Shown: positions 30,334 to 39,728 of the stretch, piece after piece | How the letters are laid out: each line of letters starts with the position of its first letter | Position numbering within the stretch: position 1 is the first letter of the stretch | NCBI GenBank assembly: GCA_025934735.1 | Contig: JAICWP010000006.1 | Coordinates: forward strand, 186,001 to 250,000 | DNA from: Terriglobales bacterium | GTDB lineage: Bacteria > Acidobacteriota > Terriglobia > Terriglobales > Acidobacteriaceae | Length of the DNA stretch: 64,000 bases | Direction of reading: 5' to 3' | Notes under the pieces: generated by a model | Databases searched by the model: none | Seen by the model: the letters and a program-made list of their open reading frames with translations, nothing else | Told to the model about the DNA's origin: nothing | Made by a program: the position numbers and the translations under genes

Positions 30334-31407
30334 ATGGCCAACATTCTCTATGGCGTGAACGGCGAAGGCTCAGGGCATTCCACCCGCGCCGCAGAAATCA
30401 TCACTCACCTCGAGCAGCAGGGCCACAGGGTGCATGTGGTTTCGTTCGACCGCGGTCTGCGTAATCTGAAAACCGACTTTGAGGTCACAGAAATTTACGG
30501 TTTGCGCCTGGCCTACGTGCGCAACCAGGTTCGCTACAGGAAGACAATTGTGGCCAACCTGCTGAAAGCGCCGCGGGCCGGCAAAAGCATCAAGCACCTG
30601 ACAAAGATGGTGGAGCAGTGGGGCATTGAGCTGGTCATCACGGATTTTGAGCCGCTTTCCTGTCGCGTGGCCCACCACTTGCACCTGCCCGTTATTTCCC
30701 TAGACAACCAGCACCTGCTGACCCGCGCGGAAATTTCCTATCCGCGCGAGTGCCGCAACGATGCGGCCGCTGCCAAACTGGTGACGCGGGTGATGACCCA
30801 TGGCTGCGATGCCTACCTGGTTATCTCGTTTTTCGAGGCGCCGCTGCGGCGCAAGGACACGTTCCTGTTCCCGCCCATCCTGCGCCAGGAGGTGCTGCAG
30901 GCGCGATCCACAACCGGCGATTACGTCCTGGTATACGTAACCGCACCCTCGGCGGAACTGATGGAGCTGCTCGGCCTTGTTCGCCAGCGATTCGTCTGCT
31001 ACGGATTCAATCGGGAGGGCCAAGAGGGCAACCTGCTCTTCCGCAAGCCCAGCCTGGAAGGCTTTCTGGCGGATCTGGCAGGGTGCAAAGCCTTGCTGGC
31101 CAACTCGGGGTTTTCTCTCATCAGCGAAGCCCTGCAACTGCGCAAGCCTTACCTCGCGTGGCCGGTGAAGCGGCAATTCGAGCAGGTGTTTAACGCTTAT
31201 TACATCCAGAAGATGGGCTACGGCGTTTACTGGGACGATTTGAACAAGGAGCGTATCGAAGCGTTTCTGTTCAACCTTGAGGAATACCGGGAGAATCTGG
31301 CTGGCTATCCCGCGCAAGACAACTCCCGCATTTTCGCAAAACTGGATGAGCTGATCGGGCGGTACGCATCAAAGCAACTGGTGCGCAAGACAGCGTCTGG
31401 CAACTAG
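30334..31407 (+). CDS. MJ1255/VC2487-family glycosyltransferase
   Basis: This 357-residue protein of the GT-B fold starts ILYGVNGEGSGHSTRAAEI, the glycine-rich first loop typical of the MJ1255/VC2487 family and of MurG-like transferases. VITDFEPLSCRVAHH and the donor-side ANSGFSLISEALQLRKPYLAWPVKRQFEQVFNA-type block (with the acidic/aromatic pair near residue 285) follow. It is cytoplasmic and transfers a sugar, perhaps to a lipid or glycan. Acceptor unknown. Confidence 0.85.
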   Translation: MANILYGVNGEGSGHSTRAAEIITHLEQQGHRVHVVSFDRGLRNLKTDFEVTEIYGLRLAYVRNQVRYRKTIVANLLKAPRAGKSIKHLTKMVEQWGIELVITDFEPLSCRVAHHLHLPVISLDNQHLLTRAEISYPRECRNDAAAAKLVTRVMTHGCDAYLVISFFEAPLRRKDTFLFPPILRQEVLQARSTTGDYVLVYVTAPSAELMELLGLVRQRFVCYGFNREGQEGNLLFRKPSLEGFLADLAGCKALLANSGFSLISEALQLRKPYLAWPVKRQFEQVFNAYYIQKMGYGVYWDDLNKERIEAFLFNLEEYRENLAGYPAQDNSRIFAKLDELIGRYASKQLVRKTASGN

Positions 31408-31432
31408 CAACTCGCTCTTGGCCCTTGGCTGT

Positions 31433-32389
31433 TTACTTGGCAAGTGCCGCTTGCAGCTTCTTCAAGGGAATGTTCCGGCCGCAAAGCAGAATGGCCACGT
31501 TTTTGCCCACATAATCCTTGGCGCGCTGCAGATAGGCCGCGACAGGCAGCGCGGCCGCACCTTCCACGGCCCAGCGCTCCTTATCGAGGATCAGTTTCAG
31601 GGCGGCAAGGATGTCAGCCTCTGAGACCAGCACGCAGTCGTCAATCAGGCGGCGGCACAGCTCGAGCGTAATGGCGCCCTCCTCCACCCCCCCGGCGGTG
31701 CTGTCGGAGAGCGTTTCCTTTTCCGGAACATCCATTACGCGGCCTGCCTTCATGCACTCATACATGACGGGCGAGTTCTCCGGCCAGCAGCCCACGATTT
31801 TCACCTTTGGATTAATCTCCTTGAGGTAGCTGGCAATGCCTGAAATCAGTCCGCCTCCGCCGACGGAGATGAACACCGCATCCAAGTCCGGCTGCTGACG
31901 CTCCAGTTCCACGCCCAGCGTGCCCTGACCGGCGATGACCTGCTGATCGTTATAAGGGGAAATGAAGACTTGGCCCGTCTGCTGTGAAACCTCGCGCGCT
32001 TTGTTCTCCGCATGCACGGGATTTTCGCCGTAGAAGATGGTGGTACCGCCAAACGAGCGAATCAGTTCCACCTTTTCCGAGAGCGCGCCCTCTTTCATGT
32101 AAATGGTGGCGCCCGCGCCCAGTTTGCTGGCGGCATAGGAGACGGCCATACCGTGGTTGCCGGTGGAGGCCGCGATCACTCCGCGCCGGAGTTGTTCAGG
32201 AGAGAGCGACAGCAGCTTGTTGGTGGCCCCGCGCAGCTTGAATGAGCCGGTGTGCTGCAGGTGCTCCAGCTTGAGGTACACGTTCGCTCCGCCGGCCTCA
32301 CTGAGGAAATGCGAACGCTCCAGCGGAGTTTCGAGCACCTGGGACCGAATGCGCTTATCCGCGGACAGAATTTCTTTCTTCCAGTCCAT
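31433..32389 (-). CDS. Threonine/serine dehydratase-like PLP enzyme
   Basis: This fold-type II PLP enzyme has about 318 residues from ATG 32389 (an ATG at 32404 adds five). The PLP Lys is in TGSFKLRGA, the phosphate-binding loop is SVGGGGLISG, and STGNHGMAV is present. It lacks the C-terminal ACT domain of biosynthetic IlvA, so it resembles catabolic threonine ammonia-lyase or the related EutB-like family. It would release ammonia and a 2-oxo acid. Confidence 0.88.
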   Translation of the reverse strand: MDWKKEILSADKRIRSQVLETPLERSHFLSEAGGANVYLKLEHLQHTGSFKLRGATNKLLSLSPEQLRRGVIAASTGNHGMAVSYAASKLGAGATIYMKEGALSEKVELIRSFGGTTIFYGENPVHAENKAREVSQQTGQVFISPYNDQQVIAGQGTLGVELERQQPDLDAVFISVGGGGLISGIASYLKEINPKVKIVGCWPENSPVMYECMKAGRVMDVPEKETLSDSTAGGVEEGAITLELCRRLIDDCVLVSEADILAALKLILDKERWAVEGAAALPVAAYLQRAKDYVGKNVAILLCGRNIPLKKLQAALAK

Positions 32390-32546
32390 AGTTCTTTTTA
32401 ACATGCGCGCGAAACATGGCAGCGTGGGTTCCTCGCCGGATCTTCTTTACAAATGAGGGTGGCAGGATGGATGCACGCCCTAATCGAGTGTCCCACGGCA
32501 CCAGTCGCAATCGGGTAAAATCACGGGTTGATTAAAGGAGTAGCAG

Positions 32547-32936
32547 ATGGCAAGTGTAGCGGATGTGGTGAAAACGCGGCTCACTCACAGCGCCAGTCCT
32601 GAGATGACGGTGCTGGAAGCGGCCCGCATCATGACCGAGCGCAACATCGGGGCTCTGCCCGTGCTGCGCGAAGGGCGACTGGTGGGGATTTTCTCCGAAC
32701 GCGACGTGATGACGCGCGTAGTCGCCGCGGGACGCAGCCCGGGCAGCACCCGGCTTTCAGAGGTGATGACCCCCTATCCCCGAACCGTCTCGCCCGAGGA
32801 GACTGTTGAGAACTGCCTGTTCATGATGAAAGAATTCGGGTTTCGCCACCTCCCCATCTGCGCCGGGGACGAGTTTGTCGGTCTGGTTTCGGTGCGCGAC
32901 CTGATGCTGTTCGACCACCGCGCGCGCCCCGCCTAG
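32547..32936 (+). CDS. Tandem CBS domain protein
   Basis: This 129-residue two-CBS module has EAARIMTERNIGALPVLR and GIFSERDVMTR in the first motif, and ENCLFMMKEFGFRHLPI and GLVSVRDLML in the second. It is likely an adenosyl-ligand sensor. GGAGTAGCAG precedes ATG 32547. It is convergent with the AhpD-like gene with one base between them. Confidence 0.92.
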   Translation: MASVADVVKTRLTHSASPEMTVLEAARIMTERNIGALPVLREGRLVGIFSERDVMTRVVAAGRSPGSTRLSEVMTPYPRTVSPEETVENCLFMMKEFGFRHLPICAGDEFVGLVSVRDLMLFDHRARPA

Positions 32937-32937
32937 A

Positions 32938-33414
32938 CTAGCGCGTACCTGTCTTCATTTCCGCCGGACGATGGTAGCTGCCGGGAACAGCGCGGAAACT
33001 GATGGCCAGGCGATTCCAGCTGTTAATCGCGATCACAGCCAGAGTCAAATCCACCAATTCCTTTTCGCTGAACTGGCCACGAGCCAACTCAAATACGTCG
33101 TCCGGCACGTGGTCCTTGCCCACCAGGGTGACGGCTTCGGTCCACGCCAGGGCGGCGCGCTCGCGGTCGGTAAAGAAGGGCGTTTCCTCCCACACGGAAA
33201 CCGCATAGAGGCGCTGCTCGGTCTCGCCTTCAGCGCGGGCGTCCTTGGTGTGCATGTCCACGCAATAGGCGCAGCCATTGAGTTGGGACGCGCGCAACCG
33301 GACCAGCTCCAGCAGCTTAAGTTCGAGCCCGCAGTGGCGGACATATTGCTCGAGTGCGTACACCGCGCGATAACCTTCGGGAGAAAGCTTTCCGACGTCC
33401 AACCTGGATTGCAT
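32938..33414 (-). CDS. AhpD/carboxymuconolactone decarboxylase-family protein
   Basis: This 158-residue alkylhydroperoxidase-like protein carries the redox motif GCAYCVDMHTKDA (CxxC plus His three residues on). WTEAVTLVG and VAINSWNRLAI complete the family pattern. Such proteins reduce peroxides using thiol partners; some are decarboxylases. The CxxC is intact, so peroxidase activity is possible. Confidence 0.9.
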   Translation of the reverse strand: MQSRLDVGKLSPEGYRAVYALEQYVRHCGLELKLLELVRLRASQLNGCAYCVDMHTKDARAEGETEQRLYAVSVWEETPFFTDRERAALAWTEAVTLVGKDHVPDDVFELARGQFSEKELVDLTLAVIAINSWNRLAISFRAVPGSYHRPAEMKTGTR

Positions 33415-33670
33415 TGTGATCTCCTTTTCTGCCGCTTAATTGGCCGTAGTAGTTTTCATTGATTTCGATGAAGCGCTTCCGGACAACGACTCTAAAATAT
33501 CGTAAAACGATAAGCCGTGACGAAAGTCACAGCGACGGAGCAGCCCGTTCATTTATAAGAGGAAAGATAATCAACGCAGAGTTCACGCATTCTGGCGTTA
33601 AGGCTCTTGAGTGCTTAGGCAGCTCCACTGCAAGCTCCGCCGGCAAGTGGTAGTTTAGTCAGTTGGTCAG
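33415..33670. other. Divergent intergenic region upstream of the nitrate cluster
   Basis: About 255 bases lie between the AhpD-like gene and the nitrate cluster. It is AT-richer than its surroundings, with tracts such as CTAAAATATCG and TTTATAAGAGG that could contain promoter elements. I do not see a specific regulator site that I can name. Confidence 0.35.
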
Positions 33671-35908
33671 GTGACAATAGTGCGTAACTCCTCTCCCCGA
33701 CCCGGGCCGCAACTCGCACTGGCAACCATTTCATTTGCCATCTGCTTTGCCGCCTGGGGACTCATAAGCGCCTTTGCCCCGCGTTTTCGCGAGTTGCTGC
33801 ATCTGAGCGCGACGCAGGCGGCGTTCCTGGTTTCGGTGCCGGTGCTGCTGGGAGCGGTAGCGCGAATCCCCCTCGGTATGATGGCCGACCGTTTCGGCGG
33901 CCGGGCGGTATTCAGCGGCCTGATGTTAGCGGTAGCCGTGCCGGTGTTCTGGGTGACCCGCGCCGGCGCCTACCATCCTTTACTGGTTGTCGCGTTCTTC
34001 CTGGGATTGGCGGGCTCGTCGTTCGCGGTGGGCGTACCCTTCATCTCCCGCTGGTACTCGCAGGAACGTCAGGGCGGCGCGCTGGGCGTCTACGGAATCG
34101 GTAACATCGGGCAGTCAGCAGCGGTATTCGGTGGCCCGGTACTGGCCATTGCCGTCGGCGTGCACAACGTGTTCCGTGGCATGGCAGTGCTGCTGGTGGT
34201 TTGGGCAATCGTGTTCGCCATCCTGGCCCGCAACCCGCAAGGCGCGGCCCGCCCTAAGACTCTGGGTGAAATGCTGGCGGTGCTGGGGAAGCGGCCGCTG
34301 GCCTGGCTGCTCGCCGCGTTTTATTTCCTGACCTTCGGCGGATTTGTCGCGTTTTCCATTTATCTGCCTAGCCTGCTGCGCGCCGATTTCGGTCTGGGCC
34401 TGATTGACGCCGGCTTCCGCACCGCCGGCTTCGTGGTGCTGGCCACAATGGCGCGGCCGGTGGGCGGCTGGCTGGCCGACCAGATCGGCGGGGCGCGCGT
34501 GCTCTCTGTGGTCTTTCTCGGAATCATTCCCTTCGCGCTGCTGCTGATGTGGACGGCGATGGCGCCTTTCACGGTGGGAGCGCTGGGTTGTGCCCTGCTG
34601 CTGGGCATCGGCAACGGAGCGGTGTTCAAGCTGGTGCCGCAATATTTCCCGGTTGAAACCGGGACCGTAACGGGCCTGGTGGGCGCGCTGGGCGGACTGG
34701 GAGGTTTCTTCCCGCCCATCCTGCTGGGATTTTTCCGCGACCACACCGGGCGGGTGTGGCCGGGATTCGTGCTGCTGGCGGCAGCTTCTGCCGTGCTCTA
34801 CTGGGCCAACCGGCGGGTGTTCGTGCCCCGCCAGGAGAGCCTGGAAGAACTGCTGGCGCCGGAATTGACGCGCACTGCCGACCGCCTGCGCGCCGGCGCT
34901 TGGGCAACGCTGTGGACCGGCCTGCTGGTCGCAGCCATTGTGGTGGGCTCGCGCAACCTGGAGAACTTCGATCCCGCGCTGGTGGCCTACACGTTCGCCA
35001 TCATCTTCGCCACCTGGGGCGTGGTGTACCACTACAACGTGTGGCTGAGCAAGCCGACCACGCGCATTTACTGGAACCGGGGCTGGCAGCTGTTCCTGCA
35101 GCGGGGCCCACTGCGCAGCCTGGTCCGGCTGCTGGGCCTGGCGGGCACGCACATTTTCGGGCAGCTCTTCATTCGCCGGCGCTCGCGCCTGCGCTGGTGG
35201 ATGCACCAGCTGATTTTCTGGGGCTGCATTCTGGCGGTGATCATCACCTTCCCGCTGGTGTTTGGCTGGATTTCGTTCCGCAGCGCGCTGAATGACCAGA
35301 TGACTTACGTGGGCTACCTGTTCGGCGTGCCGGCATTTCGCTTCCCTGCCCTGTCCTTCCAGGCTGAAATCGCGTTTCATGGCCTCGACATCGCGGCCTT
35401 CCTGGTGCTGGGCGGAATCTTTCTTTCGCTGTGGCGGCGAATGCGGGACCGAGGCGCGCAGGCAGTGCAGAGCTTCGCGCTGGATTTTTTTCCTATTATC
35501 TTGCTGTTCGCCATCTGCATTACCGGCCTGGCGTTGACGGCGTCGCAAGCCTGGCTGCGCGGTGAATACTACAGCTTCCTTTCCATCACGCACGCCATCG
35601 TAGTGATTGCGGCGCTGCTCTACCTGCCCTTCGGCAAGTTCTTCCACATTTTTCAGCGGCCGGCGCAACTGGGCGTGAAGCTTTATCACCAGGCGGGCGA
35701 CGAAGATGCGGGCGCACTGTGCGCGCGCTGCGGCCAACGCTTCGCCTCGCGCATGCAGATTGACGACCTGAAACGCGCGCTGCCGAGGATGAATTTCAAT
35801 TATGCAATGCCCGGCCCGGCAGGTAATTGGCAGGAGCTGTGCCCTGCGTGCAAGCGCATTACGCTTTCGCGGGCACAACTGCGGCTGAAGGAGGAGGCGC
35901 GTGGCTAA
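33671..35908 (+). CDS. NarK-type nitrate transporter fused to a cytochrome-b-like membrane domain and zinc ribbon
   Basis: This is a 745-residue fusion. Residues 1-400 are a major facilitator with the NarK/NNP signature: PLGMMADRFGG, GNIGQSAAV, PVGGWLADQIGG and GNGAVFKLVPQYFP. Residues 410-680 form about six more membrane segments with histidines in WWMHQLIFWG, FHGLDIAAF, SITHAIVV and FFHIFQRP, resembling the haem-ligating NarI/cytochrome-b membrane unit. The C-terminus carries two CxxC pairs (CARC, CPAC). The fusion may couple nitrate import to electron delivery from quinol. GTG 33671 is the chosen start. The end overlaps the reductase gene by 8 bases. Confidence 0.85.
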   Translation: MTIVRNSSPRPGPQLALATISFAICFAAWGLISAFAPRFRELLHLSATQAAFLVSVPVLLGAVARIPLGMMADRFGGRAVFSGLMLAVAVPVFWVTRAGAYHPLLVVAFFLGLAGSSFAVGVPFISRWYSQERQGGALGVYGIGNIGQSAAVFGGPVLAIAVGVHNVFRGMAVLLVVWAIVFAILARNPQGAARPKTLGEMLAVLGKRPLAWLLAAFYFLTFGGFVAFSIYLPSLLRADFGLGLIDAGFRTAGFVVLATMARPVGGWLADQIGGARVLSVVFLGIIPFALLLMWTAMAPFTVGALGCALLLGIGNGAVFKLVPQYFPVETGTVTGLVGALGGLGGFFPPILLGFFRDHTGRVWPGFVLLAAASAVLYWANRRVFVPRQESLEELLAPELTRTADRLRAGAWATLWTGLLVAAIVVGSRNLENFDPALVAYTFAIIFATWGVVYHYNVWLSKPTTRIYWNRGWQLFLQRGPLRSLVRLLGLAGTHIFGQLFIRRRSRLRWWMHQLIFWGCILAVIITFPLVFGWISFRSALNDQMTYVGYLFGVPAFRFPALSFQAEIAFHGLDIAAFLVLGGIFLSLWRRMRDRGAQAVQSFALDFFPIILLFAICITGLALTASQAWLRGEYYSFLSITHAIVVIAALLYLPFGKFFHIFQRPAQLGVKLYHQAGDEDAGALCARCGQRFASRMQIDDLKRALPRMNFNYAMPGPAGNWQELCPACKRITLSRAQLRLKEEARG

Positions 35909-38153
35909 ACCACCGGCATCGCTGCGCCAGCTCACCTCGCAATTCGGCCCGCACCTGAACTACACACCTGCTGGCGGATGGCGGGAGGAATCCACCCATC
36001 CCTATCACCTGGTCAAGACGCATTGCTGCTTCTGCGGCCAGCAGTGTGGCATTCAGCTGAAGGTGGAGGAGGAAAACCAGCGCGTAATCGGTTTCGAGCC
36101 CTGGGAGGAGTTCCCCTTCAACCGCGGCATGCTCTGTCCCAAGGGTGTGAAGCGGTACCTGCAGAGCGAGCACCCCGACCGCCTTCTCGACCCGCTGATG
36201 CGCGCCGAACAGGGCTTTCGCAGGGCGACCTGGGAAGAGGCGCTGGATTTAACGGCGACCCGCTTGCGTGACCTGCAGGAAAAGTACGGGAAGGATGCGG
36301 TCGCGGTTTATGGCGGCGCCTCGCTAACCACGGAGAAAACGTATTTGGTCGGCAAGTTTGCGCGGGTGGCGCTGGGCACGCGTCACGTGGACTACAACGG
36401 GCGGTTGTGCATGGTCTCCGCCGGGCACGCCTACAAGCCGGCCTTCGGCGTGGACCGCAGCCTGATTCCCTGGGAAGACATTCCCAAAGCCCAGGTGCTG
36501 CTGATTGTAGGCGCCAACATCGGGGATTGTGCTCCCATCACCACCGATTATGTGTGGCGCTGCCGGGATAATGGCGGCAAGCTCATCGTGGTAGACCCGC
36601 GGCTTACGCCCATCGCGCGCAATGCCGACCTATTCCTGCCGGTACGGCCGGGCACCGACCTGGCGCTGCTGATGGCCATGCTGCACGTGGTGCTGCGCGA
36701 CGGTTTGGAGAACCGGGACTTTATCGCGGAGCACACCACCGGATTCGAGGCGGTAGCGGAGTCGGTGAAGGCGTGGGATCCGCGGCGCGCGGCGGAGATG
36801 ACGGGCGTTCCTCCGGAAAATATTGAAAAGGCAGCGCACTGGTTTGCGAAGGCGGAGCGCGCGATCGCACTGCACGCGCGCGGCATTGAGCACCATTCCA
36901 AAGGAGTGGAGAACTGCACCGCGGTGATTAATCTTTGCTTGGCCACAGGGCAGATCGGGCGCGAAGGCACAGGCTGCTCGATGATCACCGGCCAGGGCAA
37001 TGGCCAGGGGGGCCGCGAACAGGGGCAGAAATGCGACCAACTTCCGGGCCAACGTCAGATTGATGATCCCGAGGCCCGGCGGCATGTGGCCAGCGTTTGG
37101 GGAATCGGTGAGGATGAGATTCCCGGCAAGGGACTGACGGCCGAGGAAATCATGGAAGCCATCCACCGGGGCGAAATCAAAGGGCTGCTCTCGATGTGCT
37201 TCAATCCTATCGTCTCTTTGCCCGACGCGAACTTCACCCGCGAGGCGCTGGAGAAGCTGGAGTTCTTCGGCGTGATTGATTTCTTCCTGTCCGAGACGGC
37301 GCAATTCGCCGACGTCGTCCTGGCGGGCAGCCTGCACGAAGAGGAAGAAGGACTCAGCTGCAGCGCGGAAGGACGAGTGATTCACATACAAAAAGCGGTG
37401 AACCCGCCGGGCAACGCCCGCGCCGACTGCTCAATTCTGTGCGACCTGGCGCGGCGACTTGGCAAGGAAAAGTATTTTCCCTTCACCTCCATGCGCGAAA
37501 TTCTGGATGAGATGCGGGAGGCTTCGCGCGGCGGAGTGGCCGACTATTACGGAATCACCTACGAGAAGGTGGACCGGCAACTGGGCGTGTTCTGGCCCTG
37601 TCCCACGCCGGATCACCCGGGCACGCCACGCCTGATTGAGGGCGGCAAGTCGTTCCACCCCGACGGCAAGTGCCGGTTCCGGGTAACCGAGTGGCGGCCC
37701 AGCGGCGACCCGCTGGACGAGAATTTCCCCATCCTGCTGACCACGGGACGCGTGGTGAGCCAGTACCTTTCGGGAGCACAGACACGGCGCATCGGCGAAC
37801 TCACCGACCAGTACCCGAATCCGCGAGTCGAGATTCACCCCCGGCTGGCAGACCAGCACGGCATCCGCGATGGCGACTGGGTGACGGTCACGACCCGGCG
37901 CAGCTCGGTGACACTGCAGGCCATGGTGGTGAAGACCATCCGCCCGGACACCATTTTCATTCCCTACCACTGGCCGTTCGACCGCAGCGTGAACCGGCTG
38001 ACACACCGCACGCTGGATCCGCAGAGCAAAATTCCGGAATTTAAGGTTTCCGCTTGCCGTATTCAGAAAGCAGAGCGGCCCCCGGAATGGTGGCTGGAGC
38101 GCGAGGCGGAGAGCAATGGCAGCAAACCGGTGGAAGGGAGGAAGCGGGCGTAA
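35901..38153 (+). CDS. Molybdopterin nitrate reductase catalytic subunit (NasA/NapA-like)
   Basis: This 750-residue molybdo-bis(PGD) oxidoreductase has an N-terminal 4Fe-4S site (CCFCGQQCG and MLCPKG, about residues 42-80). The probable molybdenum-coordinating Cys is in GRLCMVSA, near residue 167. [21 protein letters not shown] is the typical nitrate reductase/formate dehydrogenase segment. A C-terminal cofactor-binding domain ([12 protein letters not shown] and [13 protein letters not shown]) ends the protein. No Tat signal is seen, so it acts in the cytoplasm, which favours assimilatory nitrate reduction. The neighbours supply transport and electron transfer. Confidence 0.88.
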   Translation: MAKPPASLRQLTSQFGPHLNYTPAGGWREESTHPYHLVKTHCCFCGQQCGIQLKVEEENQRVIGFEPWEEFPFNRGMLCPKGVKRYLQSEHPDRLLDPLMRAEQGFRRATWEEALDLTATRLRDLQEKYGKDAVAVYGGASLTTEKTYLVGKFARVALGTRHVDYNGRLCMVSAGHAYKPAFGVDRSLIPWEDIPKAQVLLIVGANIGDCAPITTDYVWRCRDNGGKLIVVDPRLTPIARNADLFLPVRPGTDLALLMAMLHVVLRDGLENRDFIAEHTTGFEAVAESVKAWDPRRAAEMTGVPPENIEKAAHWFAKAERAIALHARGIEHHSKGVENCTAVINLCLATGQIGREGTGCSMITGQGNGQGGREQGQKCDQLPGQRQIDDPEARRHVASVWGIGEDEIPGKGLTAEEIMEAIHRGEIKGLLSMCFNPIVSLPDANFTREALEKLEFFGVIDFFLSETAQFADVVLAGSLHEEEEGLSCSAEGRVIHIQKAVNPPGNARADCSILCDLARRLGKEKYFPFTSMREILDEMREASRGGVADYYGITYEKVDRQLGVFWPCPTPDHPGTPRLIEGGKSFHPDGKCRFRVTEWRPSGDPLDENFPILLTTGRVVSQYLSGAQTRRIGELTDQYPNPRVEIHPRLADQHGIRDGDWVTVTTRRSSVTLQAMVVKTIRPDTIFIPYHWPFDRSVNRLTHRTLDPQSKIPEFKVSACRIQKAERPPEWWLEREAESNGSKPVEGRKRA

Positions 38154-38770
38154 TGTTCGGCTACGAATTTTACGTGGACCCTTCGCGCTGCATCGGCTGC
38201 CAGTCCTGCATGAAAGCCTGCGAGGAATGCGAGACGCACCGCGGGAAATCCATGATCAACTTCGACTTCATTGACCGGCGGGAGACCATCGGCACCGCGG
38301 CTTACGTTTGCTGGCACTGCGACGATCCGACGTGTGCCGAGGTGTGCCCGGCCGACGCGATCAAAAAAGGCGAGGACGGGGTGGTGCACTCGTCGCTGAA
38401 GCCGCGCTGCATCGCCTGCTGGAACTGTGTGCTGGCCTGCCCCTTCGGCATCCCCAAGGAAGTTCCTGAATATGAACAGATGATGAAATGCGACATGTGC
38501 TACGACCGTACTTCCACAGGCAAGCGGCCCATGTGTGCCACCGTGTGTCCCAGCCAGGCGCTGGCCTATGTGCGCCCGGAGGAGATTGCCAGCCGCCGGG
38601 AGAAGCCCAGCAATACTTTTTATTTCGGCGAGCAGCGCGTGACCACGAAGGTGTTCATGATGGTGCCGCCGGAGCAGAATTCCGTTTCCATTGATGTGAT
38701 GGACTACATATGGGAGGGCGAGGATGAGCCTGTTTCGCCGACCGAGCGCGGATCCCCTCTGGCGGGATGA
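38153..38770 (+). CDS. Four-cluster 4Fe-4S ferredoxin subunit (NarH/DmsB-like)
   Basis: This 205-residue protein has four cysteine motifs for 4Fe-4S clusters: [41 protein letters not shown], and CDMCY with CATVCP. The set is that of DmsB/NrfC/HycB-type electron carriers. The TAATG overlap with the reductase gene implies coupled translation. It presumably passes electrons from the membrane/Rieske part to the molybdoenzyme. Confidence 0.9.
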   Translation: MFGYEFYVDPSRCIGCQSCMKACEECETHRGKSMINFDFIDRRETIGTAAYVCWHCDDPTCAEVCPADAIKKGEDGVVHSSLKPRCIACWNCVLACPFGIPKEVPEYEQMMKCDMCYDRTSTGKRPMCATVCPSQALAYVRPEEIASRREKPSNTFYFGEQRVTTKVFMMVPPEQNSVSIDVMDYIWEGEDEPVSPTERGSPLAG

Positions 38771-39248
38771 GTTCTCGGTATTCAGCGACGACGAACGCTA
38801 CGTGACCCGCCGCCAATTCGCCAAGTTCCTGGTGCTGGCCAGCCTGGGGATGTTCGTCGGGAATTTGTGGATCCTGGTCCGCTCCTGGTTCACCCGCCAA
38901 CCCGTATACCCCGCCGCCGCCATTGCGCGAGCGGATGAGATCCCGGTGGGCGGAGTGAAACTCTTTCTTTATCCCACGCCCAAAGACCAGTGCATCCTGG
39001 TGCGCACGGGAGCGGATGAGTATGCGGCCTACAGTCAGAAGTGCACACATCTTTCCTGCGCAGTTTTCTACTCCGCCCAGCACGGACGCTTAGAATGCCC
39101 TTGCCACAACGGAGCGTTCTCGGTGCGCGACGGTTCGGTTCTGCAAGGACCGCCGCCGCGACCGCTGCCTCGCGTGGTGCTGGAACGGCGCGGCAACGAA
39201 CTGGTGGCGCTGGGCTTGAAAATTCAACCGGAGGCACAGCATGGCTGA
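38724..39248 (+). CDS. Membrane-anchored Rieske 2Fe-2S protein
   Basis: This 174-residue protein has one N-terminal hydrophobic segment (about residues 30-52) preceded by an RRQF motif. A Rieske domain follows, with ligands in CTHLSC (Cys, His) and CPCHNGAF (Cys, His). It overlaps the previous gene by 47 bases and the next by 8. In this cluster it may link the quinone pool to the ferredoxin subunit. Confidence 0.9.
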   Translation: MSLFRRPSADPLWRDEFSVFSDDERYVTRRQFAKFLVLASLGMFVGNLWILVRSWFTRQPVYPAAAIARADEIPVGGVKLFLYPTPKDQCILVRTGADEYAAYSQKCTHLSCAVFYSAQHGRLECPCHNGAFSVRDGSVLQGPPPRPLPRVVLERRGNELVALGLKIQPEAQHG

Positions 39249-39483
39249 AGCGCCGCAAACCGGGCAGAACAAGGGCCTGACCGCCATTGACGGGGCCATG
39301 GCGCTTATCGTGATCCTGCTGCTGGTGCAAATCTGGCTGCTGACCACCACACTCGAAACATTCCTCGCCGGCTACAAGGAAACCGCGCTGCCCGCCGCCA
39401 TCGTCTCGGGGCTGATCTTGGCGGCTTGCGTAGGGTTGTATTTCTTTATTGACCGGATCGATTTTGAGCACAGGACCCGCTGA
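39241..39483 (+). CDS. Small two-helix membrane protein (DUF6755-like)
   Basis: This 80-residue protein has two hydrophobic helices: ALIVILLLVQIWLLTTTLE, and AAIVSGLILAACVGLYFF. It looks like the DUF6755 proteins that accompany Rieske genes in similar clusters. It may be an assembly or anchor subunit. It overlaps the Rieske gene by 8 bases. Confidence 0.75.
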   Translation: MAEAPQTGQNKGLTAIDGAMALIVILLLVQIWLLTTTLETFLAGYKETALPAAIVSGLILAACVGLYFFIDRIDFEHRTR

Positions 39484-39564
39484 GTTCGGCGGGCGCAACC
39501 GACAGCCCGTTTTGCGGATCAGAGCCTTAGCAATTGCGGCGCAGTCCCCGAAAAAAGGATTGGC

Positions 39565-39714
39565 ATGGTCAATCACGACAATATCCTCATGGATGAAGAA
39601 AAGCGGAAGCGGGAAGCAATGCTCGATAAGACGCTGGCGGACTCGTTTCCGGCGAGCGATCCGCTTTCCACGGACCCAAATCCCTGTCCCGACGACGGTG
39701 AGCAGGCAGCCTGA
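39565..39714 (+). CDS. Small conserved protein with SFPASDP motif
   Basis: This is a 49-residue gene with an AGGA ribosome-binding site six bases before ATG 39565. The core LDKTLADSFPASDPLSTDP matches a recurrent small-protein motif (LD-x-LxxSFPASDPP) found widely in bacteria and of unknown function. A charged helix DEEKRKREAM precedes the motif. Short length limits certainty. Confidence 0.7.
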   Translation: MVNHDNILMDEEKRKREAMLDKTLADSFPASDPLSTDPNPCPDDGEQAA

Positions 39715-39728
39715 CCAATCGGCCAAGC

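Noticed and set aside
34115-35935. A 606-codon minus-strand open frame
   Set aside because: It is the antisense of the NarK-cytochrome fusion, rich in Arg/Gln/His, with no family features.
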